DNA of 64,000 nt from an uncultured Gammaproteobacteria bacterium (GCA_913064945.1 CAJYAN010000001.1:62001-126000), one strand, 5' to 3'; counted from the first letter of the stretch, positions 38,399-48,188 are shown. The notes: a model not told the origin generated them from the sequence alone. A program made the numbers and translations.

Positions 38399-41305
38399 TT
38401 ACTTGGCTCCCTTGGTTAAGCGGCCGGCAAAAAAGTTCAGCCATTTACTCGTGGTTTTGCCGGTACCCGGCATCGCCGGCATGGCATCAAACTGTGGATA
38501 GGACATTTTTGGATCCGCGTCATCGGCTTTGTAGATACGCACTCGCACGTCATACCAGCCCGCCTGTCCGGTCAATGGATCTGAATTGGATATGTGCTCG
38601 CCAGCATCATGGGCAGGCAGCTCTTCAGCAATCAGATGGTTGAGTAAAAAGCCCTGTTGAGATTCATTGGCATCATTACTCAGGCGCCAGGCACCCTTGG
38701 CCTTACCGATGGCATTCCAGGTCCAGATGGTACCTGGCTCCACGGCCTCGGTGTAACGACACAGACAGCGGACTTTGCCGTGCATGGATTCGGCCCACAT
38801 CCAGCCACCATCTTCAATACCGGACGTGCGGGCAGTCTCGGGATGCACATGCATAAAGTTGTAAGTGTGGATCTGACGCAACCAGGCATTTTGTGAGTCC
38901 CAGGAGTGATACATGGCCATGGGGCGTTGGGTCAGGGCATTGAGTGGATATTTATGCTTGTCGGTCAGTTGTGACTCCAGTGGCTCATAGTAGAACGGCA
39001 GCGGATCAAAATACAGTTCGACACGTTTGCGCAGGTGATCCGGTGGCTGCTTGCCTTCGGTCTTGCCCTGGGCGGCGAGACGAAACTTCATCAAAATTTC
39101 TGAGTAGATATGAATATTAATTGGCTCGGCATAACGCGCCAGATTGTGTTCCTGGGCCCATTTCAGATAACCGCGATTCCAGTTACGCATGTACTGATAG
39201 GACTTGGGCAGTTCCATGTGGAAGACGCAGTTGTTCTTTTCATACATTTTCCACTGATCGGGATTCGGTTCACCCTTCATGGATTTCTCACCACCCTTGC
39301 CACGCCAGCCAGCGAGGAAGCCGATCCCGGAACCGGGGGCGGTTTCGTAGTTGACGACAAAATCGGGGTAGTCACGAAATTTGCGTTCACCCTTATCAGT
39401 AGTAAACGCAGGTAACTTCATACGGGAGCCGAGTTCGATGAGGACTTCCTGGAAGGGCTTACAGTCACCGGTCGGTGGCACGACCGGGATGCGTACAGAA
39501 TCCACCGGGCCATCGTATTCAGAGATCGGGCGGTCCAGCATGGACATGACATCGTGGCGTTCCAGGTAGGTGGTATCCGGCAGTACCAGGTCGGCGAAGG
39601 CGGCCATTTCTGACTGGAAGGCATCGGCGACAATAATGAACGGGATCTTGTATTCACCATTTTCATTTTTGTCGTTGAGCATCTTGCGCACGTCAGAGGT
39701 ATTCATCGACGAGTTCCAGGCCATGTTGGCCATGAAAATCAGTAAGGTATCGATTTCATAAGGGTCGCCGCGCCAGGCATTGGTGATGACGTTGTGCATC
39801 AGGCCGTGGGCCGACAGCGGATGCTCCCAGGAGAAGGCCTTGTCGATACGCACCGGCTGACCTTTGTCGTCGACAAACAGATCGTTGGGGTCAGCAGGCC
39901 AGCCCAGGGGCATGCCATTGAGCGGTGTGTTTGGTTGCACATCTTCCGGGCCCTTGCCAGTCTTGGCACAGGGGGGAATCGGCCGTGGGAAAGGGGCCTT
40001 ATGCCGGAAGCCACCGGGACGGTCAATGGTGCCGAGTACGGTCATCAGGATCGACATCGCACGAATGGTCTGAAAGCCATTGGAGTGTGCCGCCGTACCA
40101 CGCATGGAGTGGAAGGCCACCGGATTGCCGGTGACGGTGTCGTGGTCCTTACCCCAGGCATCGGTCCAGGCGATGGGTAATTCAATTTTCTCATCACGGG
40201 CGGTGATACCCATTTCATAGGCGAGACGTTTGATGTTCTTGGCCGGGATACCCGTAATGCCTTCCGCCCATTCCGGCGTGTACTGCTCAACACGTTCCGC
40301 CAGCAACTGGAAAGAAGTCTTGGCCTTGCGACCGTCGGCCAGGGTAAATTCGCCACCGAGAAGGTACGGGTCCGTGCCTTCATCTCTCGCATGCACGGCT
40401 TTATCCTGATTGCGGTCCCACCAGACATGGTCCTGCGGATCAAAGCAGTCAGGGTCACGAGGGATATCGGTACGCACGAACAGGCCAAAGTCGTCACTGG
40501 CCTCATCGGTGCTAACCAACTCGGCCGAGTTGGTGTATTGGACAAGGAAGTCACGGTCATACAGACCGGTTTTGATTAACTCGTGGATTAGCGCCAGCAT
40601 TAGCGCGCCATCGGTCCCCGGTTTGATCGGCACCCATTCATCGGCAATGGCCGAGTAACCGGTACGCACGGGATTAATGGAAATAAAGCGGCCACCGTTG
40701 CGCTTGAACTTGGAGATCGCGGCCTTCATCGGATTGGAATGATGGTCCTCGGCGGTGCCGATCATGACAAACAGCTTGGCGCGGTCCAGGTCAGGGCCAC
40801 CAAATTCCCAGAAGGAGCCACCGATGGTGTAGATCATACCGGAGGCCATGTTGACGGAGCAAAAGCCACCGTGAGCGGCATAGTTAGGCGTGCCATACTG
40901 TTTGGCGAACAGACCGGTCAGGGCCTGCATCTGGTCACGGCCGGTGAACAGGGCAAATTTTTTCGGGTCCGTGGTGCGCAGGTGTTCGAGGCGATCCTGC
41001 ATAATCTGGAAGGCCTCGTCCCAGCTGATCTCATCATACTGAGCATCGCCTCGTTCGCTACCTTCTTTACGCTTGAGTGGTTTCGTCAGGCGCGCTGGAG
41101 AATACTGTTTCATGATGCCGGAGGCACCCTTGGCGCAAATGATGCCCTTGTTTAGCGGGTGATCAGGATTGCCCTGAATATAGCGGATCTCACCATCACG
41201 CAGAGTGACACGAATACCACAACGACAGGCGCACATGTAGCATGTGGTATTCTTGGTTTCAATGCGACCTTCAGGGGCCTTGATCGGGTCATGGACAACA
41301 GACAT
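38399..41305 (-). CDS. soeA: sulfite dehydrogenase molybdopterin subunit SoeA
   Basis: A 968-residue molybdopterin oxidoreductase of the PsrA/PhsA/SoeA group. The N-terminal [4Fe-4S] motif is CYMCACRCGIRV with the fourth Cys in GIICAKG. There is no Tat signal, which separates SoeA from the periplasmic thiosulfate and polysulfide reductases. With SoeB and SoeC it oxidises cytoplasmic sulfite to sulfate and feeds electrons to quinone. Its neighbours sat and aprMBA encode the alternative APS route, supporting the assignment. Confidence 0.92.
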   Translation of the reverse strand: MSVVHDPIKAPEGRIETKNTTCYMCACRCGIRVTLRDGEIRYIQGNPDHPLNKGIICAKGASGIMKQYSPARLTKPLKRKEGSERGDAQYDEISWDEAFQIMQDRLEHLRTTDPKKFALFTGRDQMQALTGLFAKQYGTPNYAAHGGFCSVNMASGMIYTIGGSFWEFGGPDLDRAKLFVMIGTAEDHHSNPMKAAISKFKRNGGRFISINPVRTGYSAIADEWVPIKPGTDGALMLALIHELIKTGLYDRDFLVQYTNSAELVSTDEASDDFGLFVRTDIPRDPDCFDPQDHVWWDRNQDKAVHARDEGTDPYLLGGEFTLADGRKAKTSFQLLAERVEQYTPEWAEGITGIPAKNIKRLAYEMGITARDEKIELPIAWTDAWGKDHDTVTGNPVAFHSMRGTAAHSNGFQTIRAMSILMTVLGTIDRPGGFRHKAPFPRPIPPCAKTGKGPEDVQPNTPLNGMPLGWPADPNDLFVDDKGQPVRIDKAFSWEHPLSAHGLMHNVITNAWRGDPYEIDTLLIFMANMAWNSSMNTSDVRKMLNDKNENGEYKIPFIIVADAFQSEMAAFADLVLPDTTYLERHDVMSMLDRPISEYDGPVDSVRIPVVPPTGDCKPFQEVLIELGSRMKLPAFTTDKGERKFRDYPDFVVNYETAPGSGIGFLAGWRGKGGEKSMKGEPNPDQWKMYEKNNCVFHMELPKSYQYMRNWNRGYLKWAQEHNLARYAEPINIHIYSEILMKFRLAAQGKTEGKQPPDHLRKRVELYFDPLPFYYEPLESQLTDKHKYPLNALTQRPMAMYHSWDSQNAWLRQIHTYNFMHVHPETARTSGIEDGGWMWAESMHGKVRCLCRYTEAVEPGTIWTWNAIGKAKGAWRLSNDANESQQGFLLNHLIAEELPAHDAGEHISNSDPLTGQAGWYDVRVRIYKADDADPKMSYPQFDAMPAMPGTGKTTSKWLNFFAGRLTKGAK

Positions 41306-42043
41306 AGTAAACCTTCTTTTTTGGGCAAGCGCGCGATTATAGGGATCGCATGCTGCGTGGACTAATCAGCATTACTAAGCATATTATAAATTCATTATAT
41401 ACTAAAATAATTTGCTTTGACCTTATCCAGATATACTGGCTTGGCCTGTCGACAGGGCAAAATTAAAAAACCCTACTAACCATTTGTTTTTATGAATATT
41501 TTAAGATGCCGACAGCGATGGGGCAACTATAGTCGATCGGCAGCAGATTTGAACCCCGGATCATGCGAGATTGAGGAAATAAAATACCTTTATACGTTGG
41601 TTTCGATGCTGGTGCTAAGTCGGCGCACAGTCATTAGTCGCAAGCGGTGTCCGCCAATTATCAGATACATAAGTAAGTATAAACGCCCTGGGACACCTGC
41701 CGATGAATCATGGCCATGACGTCACGACGGGTAGCGTGCCAAGCAAGGGGGGAGGGGTTCAAGGTGGGCTAAACAGGGCGTACCTCATCATTATCCGTGT
41801 GCGTGAGTAGAGTCAGTCGTGGGCCGAGGCGATGAGAAACTATCCCTGTCTTTAATCTATGCCCATATAAATATCCCTATTATTCTGTCCCTCCCAGTGT
41901 GTTGTATAGTTGCTCCCCATTTGATGTTCGCCTGCCAGGATGACGGAATACGGGGCAGGCCGAATGAGACGAATTCAGAGTTTTATGCAATTTAAATAAT
42001 AGATAGCGGCCAACATGGGCGCTCAACCGTGAGGATAGTAAGG
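41306..42043. other. intergenic region between divergent soeA and sat
   Basis: A 738-bp stretch without a convincing gene. It must hold the promoters of soeCBA and sat. It is AT-rich next to soeA. A hairpin-forming segment (TGCCGA/TCGGCA arms) lies around 41506–41543. Short open frames here lack ribosome sites and recognisable products. A GGGGTTCAAATC-like element on the minus strand around 41550 resembles a tRNA T-loop but no tRNA fold follows. Confidence 0.5.
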
Positions 42044-43234
42044 ATGATTAAACCGATTGGCTCCGATGAGCTTATGCCACGTTTCGTTTACGATGATGCG
42101 GAGCACGACAAACTGAGTAAAGAAGCAGAAGGTCTGCCTTCGGTCGTCATCAGCTCTGCCGCTGCCGGTAATGCAGTCATGATGGGTGGTGGTTATTTCA
42201 CGCCCCTCACCGGTTATATGAACATCGCCGACGCGATGGGTTGTGCCGAAAATATGAAGACCACCGACGGCAAATTTTTCCCGGTGCCGGTGCTGAACCT
42301 GGTCGAAGATGCCTCCGCTATTCAGGGCGCGAAACGCATCGCCCTGCGTGACCCCAACGTTGAGGGCAACCCGGTCATTGCTATTCAGGATGTTGCGGCC
42401 ATTGAAGAAGTCTCTGACGCGCAGATGAAGACCATGACGGATAAGGTCTATCGCACGGACGATACGGATCACCCCGGCGTCAAGGCCTTTAACAGTGTTG
42501 GCCGTTTTGCGATCTCTGGTCCTATCCAGGTCCTCAATTTCAGCTATTTCAGTACCGAATTCCCGGACACCTTCCGTACCGCCGTGGAAATCCGTAATGA
42601 AATTATGGAGCGTGGCTGGAAGAAGATTGTGGCCTTCCAGACCCGTAACCCCATGCATCTGGCCCATGAAGAGCTGTGCCACATGGCGATGGATCGTCTT
42701 GGCTGTGATGGGCTGGTCATTCACATGCTGCTGGGCAAACTGAAAAAGGGCGATATTCCAGCGCCGGTTCGTGATGCCGCCATTCGTAAAATGGTTGAGC
42801 TGTACTTCCCGGCTAATAGCGCCATGGTCACCGGCTATGGCTTTGACATGCTCTATGCCGGCCCCCGTGAGGCCGTGTTGCACGCCTATTTCCGCCAGAA
42901 CATGGGTGCCACGCACTTTATCATCGGTCGTGACCATGCGGGTGTCGGCGATTACTACGGTGCCTTTGATGCCCAGACTATCTTCGACGAGGAAGTCCCG
43001 GCGGGTGCCATGGATATCGAGATCTTCAAGGCCGACCACACCGCCTGGTCAAAGAAGCTCAATAAGGTCGTCATGATGTGTGAGGCCCCTGACCACGAAA
43101 AAGATGACTTTGTACTGCTGTCCGGTACCAAGGTCCGTGAAATGCTCGGTAATGGCATTGCGCCACCGAAGGAGTTTTCGCGTCCGGAGGTGGCCCAGAT
43201 CCTGATCGATTACTACCAGAGTCTGGAGAGTTAA
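42044..43234 (+). CDS. sat: dissimilatory ATP sulfurylase
   Basis: A 396-residue homo-oligomeric ATP sulfurylase. The nucleotide-binding motif is FQTRNPMHLAHEELC near residue 204 and the second is GRDHAGVGDYYGAFDA near residue 300. In sulfur oxidisers it works in reverse, making ATP and sulfate from APS and pyrophosphate. ATG 42044 has GAGG and AAGG stretches upstream; the open frame starts five codons earlier but without support. It lies upstream of aprMBA, the source of APS. Confidence 0.95.
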   Translation: MIKPIGSDELMPRFVYDDAEHDKLSKEAEGLPSVVISSAAAGNAVMMGGGYFTPLTGYMNIADAMGCAENMKTTDGKFFPVPVLNLVEDASAIQGAKRIALRDPNVEGNPVIAIQDVAAIEEVSDAQMKTMTDKVYRTDDTDHPGVKAFNSVGRFAISGPIQVLNFSYFSTEFPDTFRTAVEIRNEIMERGWKKIVAFQTRNPMHLAHEELCHMAMDRLGCDGLVIHMLLGKLKKGDIPAPVRDAAIRKMVELYFPANSAMVTGYGFDMLYAGPREAVLHAYFRQNMGATHFIIGRDHAGVGDYYGAFDAQTIFDEEVPAGAMDIEIFKADHTAWSKKLNKVVMMCEAPDHEKDDFVLLSGTKVREMLGNGIAPPKEFSRPEVAQILIDYYQSLES

Positions 43235-43854
43235 GGCGGCAGCGGGCAAGTTAACGGCTTTTAAGCCCTTCTGAAAATCGCCCGACTGAGGTTATTCGGC
43301 GGGCGCATTTTTAAATTTGATAGTAGAAGCTGCCTTATTGATTTATTCAATAGGCCATTAATTTTTTTTGATATCCATGGGTTTAGCCTTGATAAAGATA
43401 AGGATCTTCAAGGTTTTAAATGAGTTACATCAATTTTTCTGGTGTGCCATTATTTAGTATAAAAGCGATTTATGCTGGTTAATTTAATTCTATGGCTATT
43501 AAGAGGAAAAAGGGCTTTATTCAGAGGGCAAAACTCGTTAACTTTACGCACCTAAAAATATATGTGCATATTAGGCAATAAATAAGGCCTAAATACATAT
43601 ATAACAGTGCTTTGGGGATGGAATCAGGCAGTTTCATATGTACTACCCGACCGCTTTCTCAAGAACACAAGCTTCTTGTCTTTTGTTCTACAAAAAACAA
43701 GATACTGGATAGTTTTAACAAGTTAGTAACAACACTTAGCGTATCGATATTAAACAGGTTTGTTTACTGTAAAAAATCATTGATTAGATGCAGAAAACAG
43801 AATGAATAATAATCGCTAAAATTAAATTTTACCTTTTAAGGAGTCAGCTTCATC
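43235..43854. other. intergenic region between sat and aprM
   Basis: A 620-bp stretch. It begins with a hairpin terminator for sat and continues AT-rich towards aprM. A GAACACAAG / CTTTTGTTC inverted repeat lies at 43663–43688, about 165 bp before aprM, and could belong to its leader or an operator. No gene is convincing; a 65-codon open frame at 43612 lacks a good ribosome site. aprM itself has an AAGGAG site. Confidence 0.5.
43279..43313 (+). terminator. putative intrinsic terminator after sat
   Basis: The stem CGCCCG / CGGGCG around a 15-base interior is followed by ATTTTTAAATTT. It is 45 bp after the sat stop. The loop is long, so efficiency is uncertain. Confidence 0.6.
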
Positions 43855-44706
43855 ATGATTACCAGCAACCCCTTCTCAGCACTTACGGCATTGATATCTC
43901 CCGAGGTCATGCAAGGCTACATTATTTTAATGGCGATCTTTGTGTTTCTGGGCACAGTGCTTGATATGATGCATAAAAAGAGTGCTAAGTATTTTTTCGA
44001 GTATGCGAAAAAAGCGAAGCAAAATGCCAAGCGCTCAGTAGGTAGTGGCGAAAAAGTCGGTATCGCTGTTGCGACCGTCGCCAATGAAGTACTGACTTCG
44101 GGTGAATTCTGCAATGTTAAGCGTAGACTTTCTCACCTTTTAACCATGTATGGTTGCGTTATTTTTATCGTGACATCCGCCATGATGATCTTTGGTGCCA
44201 ACACTGCATCCGGAACATTGCCAATGTTGTGGCATCTGGGGGCCTTGATGCTGTGCCTCGGCGGCTACTGGTTCTGGTTCTTTATTCGCGTTGACGTCGC
44301 CGCAGAAGGTACCAAATGGTATCACCTGGTGAAGGCAGATATTTTTATTGTGTCGCTTTTCACAACCGCAACCTTCGCTCTGATCTGGTCTTATCTACAG
44401 TCTAAAGGTGGTGCAGTTGGTGATATGAGTGGAACCACCTTGTTCTTCGTATTATTCATCATTTCTAACACAACGCTTTTTGCCAGCGTCTTCTGGTCCA
44501 AGTTTGCGCACATGTTTTTCAAACCTGCTGCCGCATTTCAGAAACGTGTTGCTAAGGCGGATGGTTCTAATCTGAATCTGCCTGCTGATTTTGATCTTAC
44601 TGATCCTGCTGTGCAGGCGAAGTTCCCGGATATCCCAGAGTATATGGGCAAGAACCCGGCTTATATGGGTCCTGGTATCAGACGTGAGTCACCAAATCAC
44701 TACTAG
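43855..44706 (+). CDS. aprM: APS reductase-associated membrane anchor AprM
   Basis: A 283-residue protein with about five membrane segments, for example GYIILMAIFVFLGTVL (residue 21 on) and MYGCVIFIVTSAMMIFG. It lies directly before aprB and aprA and fits the AprM type found in sulfur oxidisers that lack qmoABC at this locus. AprM is thought to link AprBA to the membrane quinone pool. The C-terminal tail (PDIPEYMGKNPAYMGPG) is cytoplasmic and conserved-looking. Assignment rests on context and topology. Confidence 0.87.
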   Translation: MITSNPFSALTALISPEVMQGYIILMAIFVFLGTVLDMMHKKSAKYFFEYAKKAKQNAKRSVGSGEKVGIAVATVANEVLTSGEFCNVKRRLSHLLTMYGCVIFIVTSAMMIFGANTASGTLPMLWHLGALMLCLGGYWFWFFIRVDVAAEGTKWYHLVKADIFIVSLFTTATFALIWSYLQSKGGAVGDMSGTTLFFVLFIISNTTLFASVFWSKFAHMFFKPAAAFQKRVAKADGSNLNLPADFDLTDPAVQAKFPDIPEYMGKNPAYMGPGIRRESPNHY

Positions 44707-44748
44707 CATTGACTTACATAACAATTATTTAAGGAAAGAGAGAATATT

Positions 44749-45231
44749 ATGCCAACATTTGTATATATGACTCGTTGTGATGGTTGTGGACAGTGCGTAG
44801 ATATCTGCCCATCTGACATCATGCACATCGATAAGGGCCTTCGTCGTGCTTATAACATTGAACCTAACATGTGCTGGGAATGTTATTCCTGTGTAAAAGC
44901 CTGTCCCCACCACGCAATTGACGTTCGCGGTTACGCGGATTTCGCACCACTGGGTCACTCAGTGCGCGTACACCGTGATGAAGAAAAAGGCACGATTGCG
45001 TGGCGCATCAAGTTCCGCAATGGCAAAAAAGATATGGAGCTTTTAGCGCCAATCACAACCAAGCCCTGGGGAACCTGTATTCCACAGCTATCTGAAGCCG
45101 CTGCACCCGCCAACGATATGCGTAATAGTCAGCTTCTGTTCAACGAGCCTAAGTATGTGCGTATGGATGAGGGTGGTTTACATACGCTTGAATCTAATGG
45201 CTTGGAAATCAAAGAAGGGGTGCAATACTAA
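44749..45231 (+). CDS. aprB: adenylylsulfate reductase beta subunit
   Basis: A 160-residue iron–sulfur subunit with two [4Fe-4S] clusters: CDGCGQCVDICP near residue 10 and CWECYSCVKACPHHAIDVRGYAD. The C-terminal tail wraps AprA in known structures. Ribosome site AAGGAAAGAGAG. The stop overlaps the aprA start by one base. Confidence 0.97.
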   Translation: MPTFVYMTRCDGCGQCVDICPSDIMHIDKGLRRAYNIEPNMCWECYSCVKACPHHAIDVRGYADFAPLGHSVRVHRDEEKGTIAWRIKFRNGKKDMELLAPITTKPWGTCIPQLSEAAAPANDMRNSQLLFNEPKYVRMDEGGLHTLESNGLEIKEGVQY

Positions 45232-47114
45232 TGGGCTACAAGACAATTATTGAAGACGATATCGACATCCTGGTAGCAGGTGCGGGCCTTGGTGGTACCG
45301 GTGCTGCCTTCGAAGCCAGATATTGGGGCAAAGACAAAAAGATCGTTATTGCAGAAAAAGCCAACATCGATCGTTCTGGTGCGGTAGCCCAGGGTCTATA
45401 CGCAATCAACTGTTACATGGGTACTCGCTTTGGTGAGAATAACCCGGAAGATCACGTACGCTATGCACGTATCGACTTGATGGGCATGGTACGTGAAGAT
45501 TTGGCCTTTGATATGGCGCGTCACGTTGACTCGGCTGTTCACCAGTTCGAAGAATGGGGTCTGCCTATCATGCGTAACACCAAGACTGGCGCCTACCTGC
45601 GCGAAGGTCGCTGGCAGATCATGATTCACGGTGAATCATATAAGCCAATCGTTGCGGAAGCTGCTAAGAAGTCTGCTGACAAAGTATTCAACCGCGTTTG
45701 TGTCACGCATCTGCTGATGGATGAATCCAAAGAAAACCGCGTCGCCGGTGCTGTTGGTTTCAACGTCCGTACTGGTAACTACCACGTCTTCAAGTCGAAG
45801 ACGGTTATCTGTGGTGCTGGTGGTGCTTCTAACATCTTTAAACCACGTTCAGTTGGTGAAGGTGCCGGTCGTGTATGGTATGCACCATGGTCATCGGGTT
45901 CTGCCTATGGTCTGATGATCGAAGCCGGCGCGAAAATGACTCAGATGGAAAACCGTATCGTACTGGCTCGATTCAAAGATGGTTACGGTCCTGTCGGTGC
46001 GTACTTCCTGCATCTGAAAACTTACACTCAGAATGCTTACGGCGAAGAGTACGAATCAAAATGGTTCCCTGCTCTGCAGGAAATGGTTGGTAAAGAATAC
46101 CTGGACCCGGAAGTGTCTCATCGCACACACCGTCCAATCCCAACCTGTCTACGTAACCACGCCATCATCAATGAGGTGAATGCAGGTCGTGGTCCTATCC
46201 ACATGGTTACCATGGAAGCTTTCCAGGATCCTCATCTTGAGGAAATTGGCTGGCATAACTTCCTGGGTATGACCGTTGGTCAGGCAGTACTGTGGGCGGC
46301 AACTGACGTTGATCCTAAGTATGAAAACCCGGAGCTGACCACTTCTGAGCCATATGTAATGGGTTCACATGCTACCGGTTGTGGTGCATGGTGTTCAGGT
46401 CCTGAGGATGTATCACCAGATGAATACTTCTGGGGTTATAACCGTATGACGACGATTGAAGGCCTGTTTGGTGCCGGTGATGCCGTTGGTGGTACACCAC
46501 ACGCATTCTCTTCGGGTTCCTTCACTGAAGGTCGTCTGGCGGCTAAAGCGGCCTGTAAATATATCGACGATGGTAAAGCTGCAGGCATTCGTGTCACTGA
46601 CGCGCAGATTAACCGTCGTAGAGAAGAAATCTACAAGCCAATGGAAACTTACCGTGTCTACAGTAATGAAGTAGTTGCCGGATCGGTTAATCCTAACTTC
46701 ATCAACCCACGTCAGGGTTTAGATCGTCTGCAGAAATTGATGGATGAGTATTGTGGTGGTTTCGGTGTGAACTACATGACCAACGACAAGCTCCTGCACA
46801 TCGGTCTGAAGAAGATGGCGATTCTGGGTGAAGATCTGGACATGGTTGCTGCCTCAGATGTACACGAACTGTTGCGTGCCTGGGAACTGAAACATCGTTT
46901 CCTGACTTCTGAGAGTGTTTTCCAGCATACATTATTCCGTAAGGAAACACGCTGGCCGGGTTATTACTACCGTGGTGACGCGATGAAGCTGGATGATGCG
47001 AACTGGCATGTACTAACGGTTTCTCGCCGTGATCCCAAGACGGGTGAGTACACCATGGAAAAGGCACCTCTGTATCACCTGGTCGGTGATGTAGAGAAAA
47101 AACCAGCCGAGTAA
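45231..47114 (+). CDS. aprA: adenylylsulfate reductase alpha subunit (FAD)
   Basis: A 627-residue flavoprotein. The FAD-binding start is ILVAGAGLGGTGAAFEA near residue 11, with RSGAVAQGLYAINCYMG after it, and the substrate-site region includes RFKDGYGPVGAYFLHLKT and GSHATGCGAWCSGP. It converts sulfite and AMP to APS in sulfur oxidisers. Codon use is even and there is no sign of transfer. Two hairpins follow the gene. Confidence 0.98.
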   Translation: MGYKTIIEDDIDILVAGAGLGGTGAAFEARYWGKDKKIVIAEKANIDRSGAVAQGLYAINCYMGTRFGENNPEDHVRYARIDLMGMVREDLAFDMARHVDSAVHQFEEWGLPIMRNTKTGAYLREGRWQIMIHGESYKPIVAEAAKKSADKVFNRVCVTHLLMDESKENRVAGAVGFNVRTGNYHVFKSKTVICGAGGASNIFKPRSVGEGAGRVWYAPWSSGSAYGLMIEAGAKMTQMENRIVLARFKDGYGPVGAYFLHLKTYTQNAYGEEYESKWFPALQEMVGKEYLDPEVSHRTHRPIPTCLRNHAIINEVNAGRGPIHMVTMEAFQDPHLEEIGWHNFLGMTVGQAVLWAATDVDPKYENPELTTSEPYVMGSHATGCGAWCSGPEDVSPDEYFWGYNRMTTIEGLFGAGDAVGGTPHAFSSGSFTEGRLAAKAACKYIDDGKAAGIRVTDAQINRRREEIYKPMETYRVYSNEVVAGSVNPNFINPRQGLDRLQKLMDEYCGGFGVNYMTNDKLLHIGLKKMAILGEDLDMVAASDVHELLRAWELKHRFLTSESVFQHTLFRKETRWPGYYYRGDAMKLDDANWHVLTVSRRDPKTGEYTMEKAPLYHLVGDVEKKPAE

Positions 47115-47126
47115 TCAGCAAATTAG

Positions 47127-47156
47127 GGTTTGCCCCATGAATTAATGGGGCAAACC
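47127..47156 (+). other. strong hairpin just after aprA
   Basis: A perfect 12-bp stem (GGTTTGCCCCAT with its complement, 6-base loop) starts 12 bp after the aprA stop. It lacks a T-run, so it may protect the 3' end of the apr mRNA or attenuate, rather than terminate. Confidence 0.6.
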
Positions 47157-47175
47157 ACTTAAAGATGTTTGCTCT

Positions 47176-47215
47176 TAAAAAGGGACTGACATGTTAAATG
47201 TTGGTCCTTTTTTTA
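47176..47215 (+). terminator. intrinsic terminator of the apr operon
   Basis: The stem built from AAAAAGGGACTGACAT and ATGTTGGTCCTTTTTTT contains two G–T pairs and one bulge, and ends in a run of seven T. It closes the aprMBA transcript. Confidence 0.82.
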
Positions 47216-47285
47216 TCTTATGACTTGAATATCGAGTCAAAGATTAATATTAAAAAGCAATTATGTTTTTTAATGGAGTTTCTAA

Positions 47286-47636
47286 ATGAATATAATTGAA
47301 AAAACAGATGAAGAGATTTTAGAGCACGCTAACCCGATGTGGGCAGATCTGGTGAAGTACTCAAATGAAGGCAACTACGGCGCCTTTACTCGAAATTTTT
47401 CCAGTAGTTTTATGCAGGGTGCAAACGAAGTTGAAATGGGCAAGCAGTTTGCGAGAAGTGATTTAGCAAAAAATCTGTCAGAAGATTATAGCTACCTCGG
47501 CATGATTCGCCGTGGTGAATATGTGACGGTTTTATATAAAGTCATTAATAAAAAAACCAAGGCTGAATGGCTGGGTCGGCTAGTGCTTGGCTATGAAAAA
47601 GAAAAGGTTAGAATTTTTGGTGCGACGTTATTTTAA
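47286..47636 (+). CDS. small conserved-looking protein of unknown function
   Basis: A 116-residue soluble protein that I do not recognise. It has a GGAG ribosome site seven bases before ATG. The sequence is mixed alpha/beta, with WADLVKYSNEGNYGAFTRNF near the start and GMIRRGEYVTVLYKVINKKTKAEWLGRLVLGY in the second half, which could be an NTF2-like or cystatin-like sheet. No Cys or metal motif is present. It begins a run of small genes after the apr terminator, so it is probably not part of the apr transcript. Confidence 0.75.
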   Translation: MNIIEKTDEEILEHANPMWADLVKYSNEGNYGAFTRNFSSSFMQGANEVEMGKQFARSDLAKNLSEDYSYLGMIRRGEYVTVLYKVINKKTKAEWLGRLVLGYEKEKVRIFGATLF

Positions 47637-47668
47637 GACGATGTCAGTAAAAAACAGGTTTAAGCAAA

Positions 47669-48178
47669 ATGTCAGATATAATTGAAGACGAAAAATTCGT
47701 TGAGCTGAGTTATAAGGTCGTCGATGACAAGACAGGAGATGTCCTTGTCACAGTGGATTATCCCCTGGGTTATGTCCATGGTGTGAACGATGTGATGGCG
47801 GAAGAAGTAACAAAACATCTCTATGGTAAGAAGGTTGGGGATGTTATTGAAGTGCCCATCGATACAACACTGCTGTATGGTGAAAGAGATGAATCTCTGG
47901 TATTTACCGATAGTATCGAAAATGTCCCACAGGAATTTCACGAAATCGGTATGACCATCACCATGGAAAATGAAAAGGGTGAACCGAAGAATTTTATCGT
48001 CACTCGGTTCGATGATAAAACCCTCACCGTTGATGGTAACAACCCACTTTGCGGCCGGGATGTAACGTTTGTGCTGGAAGTTCTGTCGATCCGTGAAGCC
48101 ACCGAAGAAGAAATCGAACTAGGTGGCGCGGTTGATGCGGACCCGGACATCAATGACATACTTGCGCGTGCAGAATGA
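47669..48178 (+). CDS. SlyD-like FKBP-type peptidyl-prolyl isomerase
   Basis: A 169-residue protein. FKBP core with insert-in-flap (IF) domain in SlyD order: VELSYKVVDDKTGDVL at the start, LGYVHGVNDVMAEEVTKHLYGKK, the flap region YGERDES, then VDGNNPLCGRDVTFVLEVL. The C-terminus lacks the His/Cys-rich metal-binding tail of SlyD, so it is a SlpA/SlyD-like folding helper. The next gene starts within a few bases on the same strand. Confidence 0.88.
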   Translation: MSDIIEDEKFVELSYKVVDDKTGDVLVTVDYPLGYVHGVNDVMAEEVTKHLYGKKVGDVIEVPIDTTLLYGERDESLVFTDSIENVPQEFHEIGMTITMENEKGEPKNFIVTRFDDKTLTVDGNNPLCGRDVTFVLEVLSIREATEEEIELGGAVDADPDINDILARAE

Positions 48179-48188
48179 ACGACTCTCA

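Noticed and set aside
41530-41570. tRNA-like T-loop element on the minus strand upstream of sat
   Set aside because: The T-stem does not pair and no acceptor, D or anticodon arm could be built around it.
42023-43039. Long open frame (338 codons) antisense to sat
   Set aside because: It lies entirely opposite a well-supported ATP sulfurylase gene, has no recognisable domain and its composition is that of a mirrored coding strand.
43612-43809. 65-codon open frame between sat and aprM
   Set aside because: It has no proper ribosome site and no recognisable features, and lies in an AT-rich promoter-type region.
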